From Acidaminobacter hydrogenoformans DSM 2784 (lineage in GTDB: Bacteria > Bacillota > Clostridia > Peptostreptococcales > Acidaminobacteraceae): a stretch of DNA of 64,000 nucleotides. The translations under genes were made by a program, and so were the position numbers. This document shows, in pieces, positions 52,894 to 60,837 of the stretch; position 1 is the first letter of the stretch; each line of letters begins with the position of its first letter. Below the pieces are notes generated by a model. It ran no database searches. It was not told the DNA's origin and saw only the letters and a program-made list of their open reading frames with translations. The stretch covers positions 27,344 through 91,343 of the forward strand of contig NZ_FMWL01000016.1 of the NCBI RefSeq assembly GCF_900103005.1. Reading direction: 5' to 3'.

Positions 52894-53532
52894 TCAGCTC
52901 TCATTGCCGGACGGCAAAGTTTGCATGAGGGCAAAGAAATGTTCAGGCTCACCGGTACGAAAGTACTCATACCAAGCTTCCAGTGTGTTTGATTGAAAAA
53001 CACCTAAATGCTCAATAATTTGCTTCGCCCACAACAAAGCTCCGGTGGAACTTGCAGTAATAAGGTTGTGATCCGCTACAGATGGCTTGTCTATGTAGAA
53101 ACTTTGCCCTTTATAACCGGGAGAAACCATTTCAAGAAATCCAGGTCCATTACTGGTATGCGGACGCTGATCCAATAGCCCAAAGTTGGCAAGCGCTGCA
53201 GTAGCCCCACAGATTGCACACACCGTAGCGCCTATTGAGAGAAGCTCGCTGGCTTTTTCAATAATAGCGACATGCTTTAGGTCGTTCCATGTATTTGCGC
53301 CTGGTAATAGCAACACGCTTGTTTCACTCACAACAATATCTTCAATTAAGCAATCAGGCACTATCGTCATTCCACCCATTGTAGTGATTGGCGCTTGAGA
53401 ATGACTAACCGTTTTGAGCGATACACGCTGCTCGCCCTTTTTGAAAAACCGGCCAGAATTCAGCTCCGAAATAACATACCCCAGTTCCCAGTCGGCTAAA
53501 GTATCCAGAACGTAAACATAAACCGTAAACAT
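52894..53532 (-). CDS. DJ-1/PfpI family protein
   Basis: A 212-residue class I amidotransferase-like protein. The nucleophile elbow is VCAICGATAALANFGLL with Cys at about residue 107, and a Glu-bearing segment lies near residue 17 (DWELGYVISEL). The family includes chaperone-like glyoxalases and regulatory domains; which applies is unclear. ATG at 53532 follows GGAGGG. It is a single gene. Confidence 0.9.
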   Translation of the reverse strand: MFTVYVYVLDTLADWELGYVISELNSGRFFKKGEQRVSLKTVSHSQAPITTMGGMTIVPDCLIEDIVVSETSVLLLPGANTWNDLKHVAIIEKASELLSIGATVCAICGATAALANFGLLDQRPHTSNGPGFLEMVSPGYKGQSFYIDKPSVADHNLITASSTGALLWAKQIIEHLGVFQSNTLEAWYEYFRTGEPEHFFALMQTLPSGNES

Positions 53533-53689
53533 AAATTCCCTCCATTCTCATTGTTCCAGTTCGCCGCTTCACCAATGGTTTTTTTATAGTAAGAATCACT
53601 TAGAGGTTGCAATGCGGTGTTTAAGAGATGAGGCTGCCAACTAGTCTGTGCCAGTGAGGTTTTCTATTTGCGGGACAGACCAGAGCAAA

Positions 53690-53760
53690 GACTTTTTCTG
53701 CCGATGGTCACCCAACTTCAATTGATTTTGGGTTGGGTTACAGGTACGGGTCCCGGTATG
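53690..53760. repeat. GCCGATGGT repeat fragment with GGTACGGG tail
   Basis: GCAAAGACTTTTTCTGCCGA (core 53700-53708) is followed by CACCCAACTTCAATTGATTTT and CAGGTACGGGTCCCGG. The hairpin module is missing, giving a direct joint between core and distal motifs, much like 56550-56620. Confidence 0.65.
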
Positions 53761-53776
53761 AAAGCTCTCCGTGAGG

Positions 53777-54700
53777 CTATTTCAAAGCCTTCAACAATGC
53801 TATATATCGAGAGAGCCTTTCCTTAACATATTCGCTGATCATAATCACCATCGGCGAAGGATCCTGTTTTCGAAAATAACTGTCAAAGCAGTCGTAGTAT
53901 TGTCTCCTATCCGAAAATTTTACATCTATTGGTGGGTAGCCTGCTTGCATGAGCATCAGGTTAATTAAGAGTCGCCCAGTGCGTCCATTTCCATCAATAA
54001 AGGGATGGATGCCTTCAAAAGTCAGATGGAATAGAGCCGCTGCTTCTATGGGGTGCCGCCGGTCATTGAATAAATCCACAATGAGCTGTTCCATTTGTAC
54101 CGGAACAAGATAGGGTTGCGGAGGTTCGTGATGGGCACCTATAATCTTTACCGGAATTCTCCGATAAACCCCTTTGTCCTCAGGTCGATCCATCAGGACT
54201 AAAGCGTGGATCTCACGGATCATCCGTTCAGAAATTGGAACATGTTCACTGACAAGAGAAGTGACATAAACAAATGCATCGCGATGGCCCACCGCCTCTA
54301 AGTGCTCCTTCAGCGGCTTACGGTCAATCGTCACGCCATCCAGGACGAGTGCGGTTTCTTGAAGTGTCAGCGTGCTGCCCTCAATAGCGTTGGAGTTATA
54401 GGTAAACTCAACAAGGAACTCATCCTGCAGCCGCTTCAGCTCTCCACTGGTCAGCGGGCGTCTACGGTCAAGCTCCGCTTTCATTTCATCAACGGCGGCG
54501 AAAAGTGAAACGTATTGTTCCGGAATCACCTTGCCCCTCAGGCTGCGTCCGTCAACCGGCTTCAGCGCATCTGCCGGAATGAGATATGAACGGCCTTTCT
54601 TGATAACGCCCTCTATTCGTCCTTCGGCGCATAGTACCCGGACACGGCGATCCGAGATGCCCCACTGTACTGAAGCTTGTTTTGCAGTGATATAATCCAC
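53777..54700 (-). CDS. Fic family AMPylase with N-terminal DNA-binding helix
   Basis: A 307-residue protein. Residues 1-50 form a MerR/excisionase-like helix-turn-helix (ITAKQASVQWGISDRRVRVLCAEGRI). The Fic domain follows, with the inhibitory helix motif SNAIEGSTLTLQE (residues about 104-116) and the catalytic HPFIDGNGRTGR (about residue 230). It should transfer AMP or another phosphate-linked moiety to a target protein, normally restrained by its own inhibitory Glu. Start is GTG at 54700 with AAGGAGG 9 bases upstream. Flanking inverted sites suggest autoregulation. Confidence 0.93.
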   Translation of the reverse strand: MDYITAKQASVQWGISDRRVRVLCAEGRIEGVIKKGRSYLIPADALKPVDGRSLRGKVIPEQYVSLFAAVDEMKAELDRRRPLTSGELKRLQDEFLVEFTYNSNAIEGSTLTLQETALVLDGVTIDRKPLKEHLEAVGHRDAFVYVTSLVSEHVPISERMIREIHALVLMDRPEDKGVYRRIPVKIIGAHHEPPQPYLVPVQMEQLIVDLFNDRRHPIEAAALFHLTFEGIHPFIDGNGRTGRLLINLMLMQAGYPPIDVKFSDRRQYYDCFDSYFRKQDPSPMVIMISEYVKERLSRYIALLKALK

Positions 54701-54736
54701 GATTTATCACCTCCTTAAAGAAAGTATATCACCTCA

Positions 54737-54785
54737 TCGGAATATTAAAAGGCCGAAATTTGATTTATTCGCTCTATTATTCCGA
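54737..54785. promoter_or_regulatory. inverted repeat upstream of Fic gene
   Basis: TCGGAATA (54737-54744) and TATTCCGA (54778-54785) are perfect inverted arms with centres 41 bases apart, four helical turns. The nearer arm abuts an extended -10 (TGATATACT) read on the minus strand. The helix-turn-helix of the Fic protein is the likely ligand. Confidence 0.55.
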
Positions 54786-54929
54786 TAAAATCATACAATG
54801 ATTATTGAAATAATAACAAGTTCAGATCTCAACACTGTGGATCATTGATGTCAACTTCCAGAAAATATGTGAATAAAACACCTGTCCAGTTGATCCTACT
54901 CTGATTGCAAACTGATCAATAACCACCAG

Positions 54930-55105
54930 GGCAAAGACGCTGCCGATGGTTCCGGTTTCCCCAGCCTCACACAGCATTACAGAATATGGAAGCCTCAGCT
55001 TTTTTATAACCCATTATCAAAGCTTAAGATAATGGGTTATTTTTAATTGTAGATCAATTTCCGGAATTTCTTCGACTGTACTGGTACAGATTGCCTCTTA
55101 ATATA
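54930..55105. repeat. composite intergenic repeat, well-preserved copy
   Basis: Modules in order: GGGCAAAGACGCTGCCGATGG (core 54942-54950), TTCCCCAGCCTCACACAGCA, CAGAATATGGAAGCCTCAGC, hairpin TAACCCATTATC/GATAATGGGTTA (55007-55039), ATTTTTAATTGTAGATCAA, CCGGAATTTCTTCGACTG and TACTGGTACAG. It aligns over about 170 bases with 55715-55890. Confidence 0.9.
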
Positions 55106-55282
55106 ATCCCAAACTTAAGGAACATGATATAATGTATTAAAGAGTGAACAAAGAGGTGCTCTTCGATAAAAAGAACATTAAACCTTTGATGGCAAGGTAG
55201 AGTCGCTTATCACAATTATGAGTGCATTCACTAAGGTGAAAATCATGACAAAACAAGGATGAACGATTGGGAGGTGAAAGGC

Positions 55283-55642
55283 ATGCCATGGCTGCCTATA
55301 TCAATTGTTGTTGGAATCGTGGTTATTGGTCTTCTGGTGGGCTACATTATAACTTACAGGAATAAACCTAAACCACCTATAGATTATTATATGATGTTCG
55401 TCTTGGGGATCATATGGACAGGCGCTGGTGTTTCGATTATGATTTCAACTCATAACCCTGGACTTTTCGGGATGGGTATCATTTTTATGTTGATAGGAAT
55501 AACCCATAGGAAACAGTGGAAAACAAATCACCGACGTTATGCAGATCTTAGCCCTGAAGAAAAGCGTTTTAAATTTTGGGGAATCATTGTTCTGCTTTTT
55601 CTTGTAGTTCTAGGTGTCTTTTTCTTTATAGCATTACGTTGA
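55283..55642 (+). CDS. small membrane protein, unknown
   Basis: About 119 residues with three or four hydrophobic segments (PWLPISIVVGIVVIGLLVGY, MFVLGIIWTGAGVSIMIS, GLFGMGIIFMLIGI, FWGIIVLLFLVVLGVFFFI) and a central basic/Tyr segment (HRKQWKTNHRRYADLSPEEK). No family recognised. ATG at 55283 follows GGGAGG by 8 bases. It is flanked on both sides by copies of the composite repeat. Confidence 0.75.
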   Translation: MPWLPISIVVGIVVIGLLVGYIITYRNKPKPPIDYYMMFVLGIIWTGAGVSIMISTHNPGLFGMGIIFMLIGITHRKQWKTNHRRYADLSPEEKRFKFWGIIVLLFLVVLGVFFFIALR

Positions 55643-55714
55643 TTAAGTGGCTCTAAATCGCTGGATACTAACATGATAGTGTCGAATCGCTGCCAAAGTA
55701 CAAATCTGCCGCCA

Positions 55715-56012
55715 GATCCTTCTCAAAGCAAAGATTCTGCCAATGATCCCTTTTCCCCACATTCGCACAAGTTTACAAAATATGGAGGCTTTGTTTCTTT
55801 TAAAACCCATTATCAGGTCTTAAGATGATAATGGGTTATTTTTAATTGTAGATCAACTTCCGGAATTTCTTCGACTGTACCAGGTACATATTGCCTCGTT
55901 TTTTAAAAGGAGTCCATTGAAAGCGTTGATATATCAGGATTATTTTATGAACAACTTCCGCAACTTCACTGGGGTTACCAGGTACGGGCCACCGGTACGG
56001 GCCACCGTAACA
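55715..56012. repeat. composite intergenic repeat, most complete copy
   Basis: All modules in order: GCAAAGATTCTGCCAATGAT (degenerate core), TTCCCCACATTCGCACAAG, AAAATATGGAGGCTTTGTTTC, hairpin AACCCATTATCA/TGATAATGGGTT (55804-55837), GTAGATCAACTTCCGGAAT, TTCGACTGTACCAGGTACA, TTGATATATCAGGATTATT, CTTCCGCAACTTCACTGGGG, then two tandem GGTACGGGCCACC units. About 300 bases in total. Confidence 0.9.
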
Positions 56013-56088
56013 GATGTACCCGCATCCAATGGGATAATACACGTCATTGACACAGTAGTGTTGCCTTTCACTCCATGAATAATATTTT

Positions 56089-56168
56089 AATCGAGTAGGA
56101 AGTCATCCATTTTTCGGGTGATCATCCTCTCACACCATCGTATGTACCGTTCGGTATGCGGCGGTTCA
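56089..56168 (-). mobile_element. possible group II intron 3' end (domain V/VI) remnant
   Basis: On the minus strand GAACCGCCGCATACCGAACG continues into a partner arm with a two-base bulge, as in domain V, followed by GGTGTGAGAGG and a short domain VI-like stem ending CCTACTCGATT. This resembles the 3' end of bacterial group II introns as I recall them. No reverse transcriptase remains. Confidence 0.4.
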
Positions 56169-56189
56169 ACCACTTGTGTACATTAAGCA

Positions 56190-56245
56190 TAATTGCTCGT
56201 ACTGGGCCGGGAAGTTATAATACCCGGCCGGTGCGAGCTTTTTCT
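56190..56245 (+). terminator. hairpin terminator of unknown origin
   Basis: GCTCG...GGGCCGGG pairs with CCCGGCC...CGAGC around an A/T-rich loop and is followed by TTTTTC on the plus strand. No plus-strand gene remains upstream, so it probably belonged to a lost element. Confidence 0.6.
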
Positions 56246-56482
56246 ATGTAATGGGCAATTAAGCCCTGGTTTATCCAATTGAGGACTCGAGGATGATCCA
56301 GGTTCTAAACCAGCAGTTTATGCTGCTTCCCTACAGCATAGAGAACAGAATGGAGATTAAGGTAGGTATCTCAACCCTCTATGAGGCCATTGATCAGCTG
56401 CGGTGATTCTTACTCTGACTCGAGTTAGAATGAAAGTGACAGTGATGCCCAAATTATGGTCTACCGCTGCCCGAATTGCATT

Positions 56483-56526
56483 TCGATGATGCACATGGCG
56501 CGAATCGATGATGCTTTTAGCGCGAA
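56483..56526. repeat. 22-bp tandem repeat, possible insertion-sequence end
   Basis: Two adjacent 22-base units (56483-56504 and 56505-56526) share TCGATGATGC and GCGCGAA and agree at 18 positions. Paired sites of this size occur at the ends of some insertion sequences, but no transposase was found next to them. Confidence 0.5.
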
Positions 56527-56549
56527 ATAATCATTTCTATTTGAAGGAC

Positions 56550-56670
56550 AGGCCAGAGAAAAGACTTTTCTGCCGATGATCACCCAACTTCAATTAATTT
56601 TGTGTGTTAAAATTTGGAAGTTGCAGGCTTTTTATAACCTTTATCGGGTCGAACGATAATGGGTTGTTTT
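56550..56670. repeat. composite repeat fragment
   Basis: AGAAAAGACTTTTCTGCCGA (core 56572-56580 reads GCCGATGAT) is followed by CACCCAACTTCAATTAATTTT and a degenerate hairpin ACCTTTATCG/CGATAATGGGTT. The first part matches 53690-53730. Confidence 0.7.
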
Positions 56671-56789
56671 AGATGGTGGTTTTGGAATTGGAGAAATGCC
56701 AGATGGATGAAATCTTGACAAGAGAAAAGCGAAAGACATGGAAAAGCGCCCCCGGATATAGCTCCGGAGGCGCTTGGTGACAGCTTACG

Positions 56790-56860
56790 GAAAATTGTAA
56801 ATCAATTTCACCAATTTCTTTTCCTGTATCTGGTACGGGCGTTCAATACAATGTACATAC
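56790..56860. repeat. distal repeat fragment
   Basis: AAATTGTAAATCAATTTCACC, TTTCTTTTCCTGTATCTGGTA, then CGGGCG and TGATATATCGGG align with the distal parts of 55838-55950. It lies next to the stop of the ExeM-type gene. Confidence 0.6.
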
Positions 56861-56902
56861 ATGATATATCGGGTCGCGCAATAAAATTTCCGGACAGGCC
56901 AA

Positions 56903-59900
56903 CTAATCTCCCAACTGAAGCGGAACTGCCACCGTTGCCGACTGGGTGGTCGAGTTGCCACAGTCATCGGTCACTTCATAAGTGATGGTATAGATCCGGC
57001 CCGTACCGGTATCCGAACGCTCAGCGCGCAACTGAAAATGATAGTCATCCACGATAACGATATCATTTATAGTGTTGCCGTCGTCTGGACCTTCAGCATC
57101 ATCCGGCTCATTAGAGGTGACTGAGAGCAGTGTAATAACTGGATTGGCATCGAAATTGTCATATGCCGTCACTATTGCTTCAATATCAACGTACTTATGG
57201 TTCGGAGGCCAAAGAACATCAGGGGAAATCGTAATCGCGTCAAAGGAAGGTGCGATCTCCTCGCAGACCGACAAGCCGACAATAACCGGATCATGATCTG
57301 ACGAACGATAGGCATCCGGCGCGTAGATCAAGTCCTGAGCATCCTGCTTGTATGTGGTGTCGTAGTCGATCAGGTCGGGTTCATCCGCATTGATGTGCCA
57401 GTAGGTCATGCCCGTAATCTCGTCAACCAGTCCCGCACTGGCCAGGGCGTAATCAAGATATCCAGTCTGTCCATCGAAAACATAAGAGTAGGCATCCTCA
57501 CCCAGCAGCTCGTAAGCCATATCTGTATAGTCATCGCCGGTTCCAAGAATATCATCAGCGCCCATGAGGATCGCATCAATAGGATCTTCCTTATCGTAGG
57601 CGTTCAGGTCGCCTATAATGAGGAAGTCAGCGTCACCACTCCCGGTAGGATCAGTGGCAAGCCAGTCTACCAGGGCCTGGGCGGCGGCGGTGCGGGTCAG
57701 ATTGCAATTGCCGGCGCCATCCCCAGTATCCGGATCATCTGGGCATGCCGAGCCCTTCGACTTGAGGTGGTTAACCGCCACCGTAAAAATCCCGCCGGTG
57801 GCGTCATCCATAAAGGTCTGGGCCAGGGTTGGCCGGTTCAAGGTATCAATGAAGCGGGAATCCACATTTGAATCGAGGATTGCATAATCCCCCACCGGAC
57901 TGACCGCATCTGGTTTGTAGATCATGGCTACCCGGATTTCATCCATGCCAATCTCGCCAGTGGCGATGTAATTATAGGTGCCATCACCCAAAACAGCGTT
58001 GAGCCCGCTCACCAGATCAGCAGTGGCCTCGTCATTCGGACTATTCTCGATCTCTATCAAGCCAACTACGTCCGCATCAATGGCTGCCAGCGCAGCGATG
58101 CTCTTATCCCTTTGGCGCTCGAATTCCTGCGCATTATCTGCGCCACGCTCGCCAAATGTAATAAAGTAATTCAAGACATTGAAGGAAGCCACTTTCACAT
58201 TGCCTCCTGTATCATCAGGTTGATCCTGGCGAGGATTGGCTGCGGTATAGTCCGCCCCCTGGGTAGGCTGAATGCGATAGAGCCCAAAGTCATAATCCAT
58301 GATGCCGGTCACATTCTCAATCGTATCGCCGCCTCGGAACAGGTTGTCCAGGTCAAAAATTTCGCCATTGGGATGAATGGCAGGATCCGGATTCTGAGAA
58401 TCACGCCCGTCATCCAGGGTGATCTGATCCAGCAGATACTCCGCCGTGGCCTGGCTCACCTCTACTGAGCCCGGTTCAAATTCAGCCGTTGGGGTGAGAT
58501 GCCGCTCAGAGGTCAACACAATTTCACCGTAGCGGTCGAAGTTGAAATATTCAGCGATAACCAGCTCCTGTGGGAATGTGATCAGCATGCCTTCGAAGGA
58601 TTCAAAGTCAGAAACGGCTGTCACCGGCAAAGAGAGGGATGTGGTCGTTGGAAGAGCATTGCCGCTGCTAACCACCGTAACGTCGGTCAAGGAAGTGAGT
58701 TCTGTCATTCCATAGTATTCAGAGACGACGCCTTCCACACTTACCAGATCGCCGACCTTTACATCCACTGCCGGAGAGCTTCCATCATGTATTAAGATGC
58801 CTTCAGAGGTGAGGGGATCCGCATCTGCATGTTCATCCTCTTCCTGAACATAGAAGCCATCTAAATCACCGTGGGTGCCATTGATGCCATGTTGAAAGTC
58901 ACCCACCACAATACCTTCAATAGTGACAGTTTGTCCAACCATAGGACTTGCAGCCCCACTGCCTTGGACATCATGGATGAAGGCGTTTACCGGCATAGGC
59001 TCTGTTACCACTTCATTCGGGCTGCCCGGGGTATTTACGGCTTCCCCAAGTGCCGCACTTCCCGCGTATCCTGGTATTCCGAACAGGTCAAAATCATTTC
59101 TGACCCAGTCGGTGGCCTGATCTGTGTCAAATCCGTCAGGAATGCGAGAGGCGCCGCCCGGAGCATAAATGGACAGACCGTCATAATTTGGATATAAGAC
59201 TGTCTCTGAGTAGGTTATATCATCTGTACCACCGTCATTTACGGCTACACTGTCAAGTATGGTTTCCCATGGGGTACTGTCCAGGACACCATCGTTATCT
59301 GTATCCAAGTCCTGAGTGAGGGATCCCGCAAAATCCTCTACCAACAATAAGGTGAGGGTTCCATTTTCCAGCGCATTGGAAGCCAGATCAGCGAGCCACA
59401 AACCCTCTGAATTGGTGATCCCAACCGGCACGACTTCATCGATCACTCCGGCTCCGGTAGTATCGCCCTCAATCTCCAGAATAGTCAGATTGCCATAATT
59501 CGTATCAGGCACGCCAAATAGTTCTATGTACTCAACGTCGGTGCCGGTAGTACTGCAACTGAATTCGTTGATCACTGGAGCTATCGGCTGGATTACAGTT
59601 TGATTAAGGCTTCCTGGGGTGTTTACGGCCTCACCCAGTACCGGACTTCCTGTGTATCCTGGTATGCCGAACAAGTCGAAATCATTTCTGATCCAGTCGG
59701 TGGCCAAATCAGTGTCATTTCCGTCAGGAATGCGGGAAGCGCCGCCCGGTGCAAAGGCCAGGCCGTCATAAGATACATTTAAGACTGACTCTGAGTAGGT
59801 TATATCACCTGCACCTCCATCATTTACGGCCACACTGTCAAGTACAGTTGTCCAAGGCAAAGGGGTAATGTCAATGATACCGTCGTTATTGTCATCCAAG

Positions 59901-60277
59901 TCCTGACCAAGGGCTCCCGTAAAATCCTCGACCAGCAATAAGGTAATGGTTCCATTTTCCAGCGCGTTGGCGGGCAGATTACCAAGCCACAAGCCCTGAG
60001 AGTCGGTGCTCCCAACCGGCAGGACTTCATCGATCACTCCGGCTCCGGTAGTATCGCCCTCAATCTCCAGAATAGTAAGATTGCCATAATTCGTATCAGG
60101 CACGCCAAACAGTTCTATGTACTCAACGTCGGTACCGGTAGTACTGCAGCTGAATTCGTTGATCACTGGGGTTAACGCTATCGGTTCAGCTACAGTTACC
60201 CCCCCGAATGCCAGCATCAGCATTATGGCTATAGCCAGCACTCTGTGTAGTTGCGAGGTCTTTTTCATTTTAAGCAT
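56903..60277 (-). CDS. extracellular ExeM/NucH-type nuclease with duplicated lamin-tail-like domain
   Basis: A 1124-residue secreted protein. After a signal peptide (residues 1-30) come two near-identical units of 197 residues (about 35-231 and 232-428), each opening VINEFSCSTTGTDVEYIELF, a lamin-tail-domain pattern. An OB-like ExeM domain spans about 432-690 (VNAFIHDVQGSGAASPMVGQ). The endonuclease/exonuclease/phosphatase domain follows (690-1000) with SFNVLNYF, GLIEIEN, IIGDLNAYDKEDP and SSDHDPVIVGL. A C-terminal beta domain has VLWPPNHKYVDIEAIVTAYD. It should digest extracellular DNA. ATG at 60277 follows GGGAGAG. Its base composition is visibly more G+C-rich than its neighbours, hinting at transfer. 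Confidence 0.92.
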   Translation of the reverse strand: MLKMKKTSQLHRVLAIAIMLMLAFGGVTVAEPIALTPVINEFSCSTTGTDVEYIELFGVPDTNYGNLTILEIEGDTTGAGVIDEVLPVGSTDSQGLWLGNLPANALENGTITLLLVEDFTGALGQDLDDNNDGIIDITPLPWTTVLDSVAVNDGGAGDITYSESVLNVSYDGLAFAPGGASRIPDGNDTDLATDWIRNDFDLFGIPGYTGSPVLGEAVNTPGSLNQTVIQPIAPVINEFSCSTTGTDVEYIELFGVPDTNYGNLTILEIEGDTTGAGVIDEVVPVGITNSEGLWLADLASNALENGTLTLLLVEDFAGSLTQDLDTDNDGVLDSTPWETILDSVAVNDGGTDDITYSETVLYPNYDGLSIYAPGGASRIPDGFDTDQATDWVRNDFDLFGIPGYAGSAALGEAVNTPGSPNEVVTEPMPVNAFIHDVQGSGAASPMVGQTVTIEGIVVGDFQHGINGTHGDLDGFYVQEEDEHADADPLTSEGILIHDGSSPAVDVKVGDLVSVEGVVSEYYGMTELTSLTDVTVVSSGNALPTTTSLSLPVTAVSDFESFEGMLITFPQELVIAEYFNFDRYGEIVLTSERHLTPTAEFEPGSVEVSQATAEYLLDQITLDDGRDSQNPDPAIHPNGEIFDLDNLFRGGDTIENVTGIMDYDFGLYRIQPTQGADYTAANPRQDQPDDTGGNVKVASFNVLNYFITFGERGADNAQEFERQRDKSIAALAAIDADVVGLIEIENSPNDEATADLVSGLNAVLGDGTYNYIATGEIGMDEIRVAMIYKPDAVSPVGDYAILDSNVDSRFIDTLNRPTLAQTFMDDATGGIFTVAVNHLKSKGSACPDDPDTGDGAGNCNLTRTAAAQALVDWLATDPTGSGDADFLIIGDLNAYDKEDPIDAILMGADDILGTGDDYTDMAYELLGEDAYSYVFDGQTGYLDYALASAGLVDEITGMTYWHINADEPDLIDYDTTYKQDAQDLIYAPDAYRSSDHDPVIVGLSVCEEIAPSFDAITISPDVLWPPNHKYVDIEAIVTAYDNFDANPVITLLSVTSNEPDDAEGPDDGNTINDIVIVDDYHFQLRAERSDTGTGRIYTITYEVTDDCGNSTTQSATVAVPLQLGD

Positions 60278-60292
60278 TTAGATCTCTCCCTT

Positions 60293-60371
60293 TCAAAAAC
60301 AAAAACCGACCCAAAAGGCCGGTTACGCTTTTTGCTCCGCTGTAGACATGAGCGTCCAAATAAATCTACAG
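60293..60371 (-). promoter_or_regulatory. structured leader with terminator hairpin ahead of nuclease gene
   Basis: On the minus strand an 8-bp stem GCTGTAGA/TCTACAGC (60338-60371) precedes AACCGGCC-TTTTG-GGTCGGTT (8 bp with one G-U pair) and TTTGTTTTTG, about 20 bases before the ribosome site. A terminator in the leader suggests attenuation or a riboswitch. I could not assign it to a known class. Confidence 0.55.
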
Positions 60372-60649
60372 CTTCATCGCGTCCTCAAAAGTATTATGTT
60401 ACCTTTAATAATTACCACATAATACTGAACTTAAACTGTCTAATAGCGTCGATTAGAAAAGTTTTAGAAATCTATTGAATACACACAAAAGTAACCCACC
60501 CCGTAAACCAAATCACTGCGATCTAATCTACAAGGTGGGTTTCATTATCTCTTGCCCAATATTCAGGTCGCTTCCCCGAATAATACTGCGGTCCTTTTCT
60601 GTACTATTCTTCTTATTAAACGTAAGCGTCAACTGCAGCACACATATTT

Positions 60650-60815
60650 GTTAAAATTTCTTCGACTTTACTTGGTACAGGTTGAACTCGTTTTTTCAAA
60701 AGTGTCCTTTGAAAGCCTTGATATATCAGGATTCTTGTACGAACAATTTCTGAAAGTTCACTGGGGTTACCTGGTACGAGCGATCCGGGCAAACGGTACA
60801 GGCGGTCGTAATAGA
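60650..60815. repeat. distal module of the composite repeat
   Basis: TTTCTTCGACTTTACTTGGTA, TTTTCAAAAGTGTCCTTTG, CTTGATATATCAGGATTCTTG and TTCACTGGGGTTACCTGGTA correspond to 55870-56000. No core or hairpin module is attached at its upstream side. Confidence 0.8.
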
Positions 60816-60837
60816 TATACTATAAGTTCCTTGTAAT

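Larger units (their letters stand above)
54701..55282. other. intergenic region between Fic and membrane-protein genes
   Basis: Apart from the inverted repeat at 54737-54785 and the repeat copy at 54930-55105, this 582-base gap shows only A/T-rich sequence, likely holding the promoter for the gene at 55283. No RNA gene was identified. Confidence 0.6.
55643..56902. other. 1.26-kb gene-free region: repeats and mobile-element remnants
   Basis: It holds the most complete composite repeat (55715-56012), a group II intron-like 3' end remnant (56089-56168), a candidate terminator (56190-56245), an uncharacterised plus-strand frame of 37 codons (56294-56407), a 22-base tandem repeat (56483-56526) and two further repeat fragments (56550-56670, 56790-56860). 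No intact gene is supported. Confidence 0.7.
60278..60837. other. leader and repeat region upstream of nuclease gene
   Basis: Besides the structured leader (60293-60371), this gap has a hairpin AACCCACC/GGTGGGTT enclosing about 32 bases near 60497-60541 and a distal repeat module (60650-60815). No gene is supported; a plus-strand frame over the repeat merely reads through it. Confidence 0.65.

Noticed and set aside
53840..53860. ACCATCGGC match to the repeat core
   Set aside because: It lies inside the Fic gene and encodes Ser-Pro-Met-Val in a normal coding context. Similar chance matches occur in aroA (near 12640), the FAD-subunit gene (near 22515) and the methyltransferase gene (near 43665).
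55842..56967. Short reading frames across 55842-56042 and 56785-56967
   Set aside because: They share a KLIYN-like end because both translate the same repeat module; there is no ribosome site or conserved product.
60552..60836. Plus-strand frame of 94 codons
   Set aside because: It runs entirely through the distal repeat module also present at 48878 and 55915, with different frame content in each copy.
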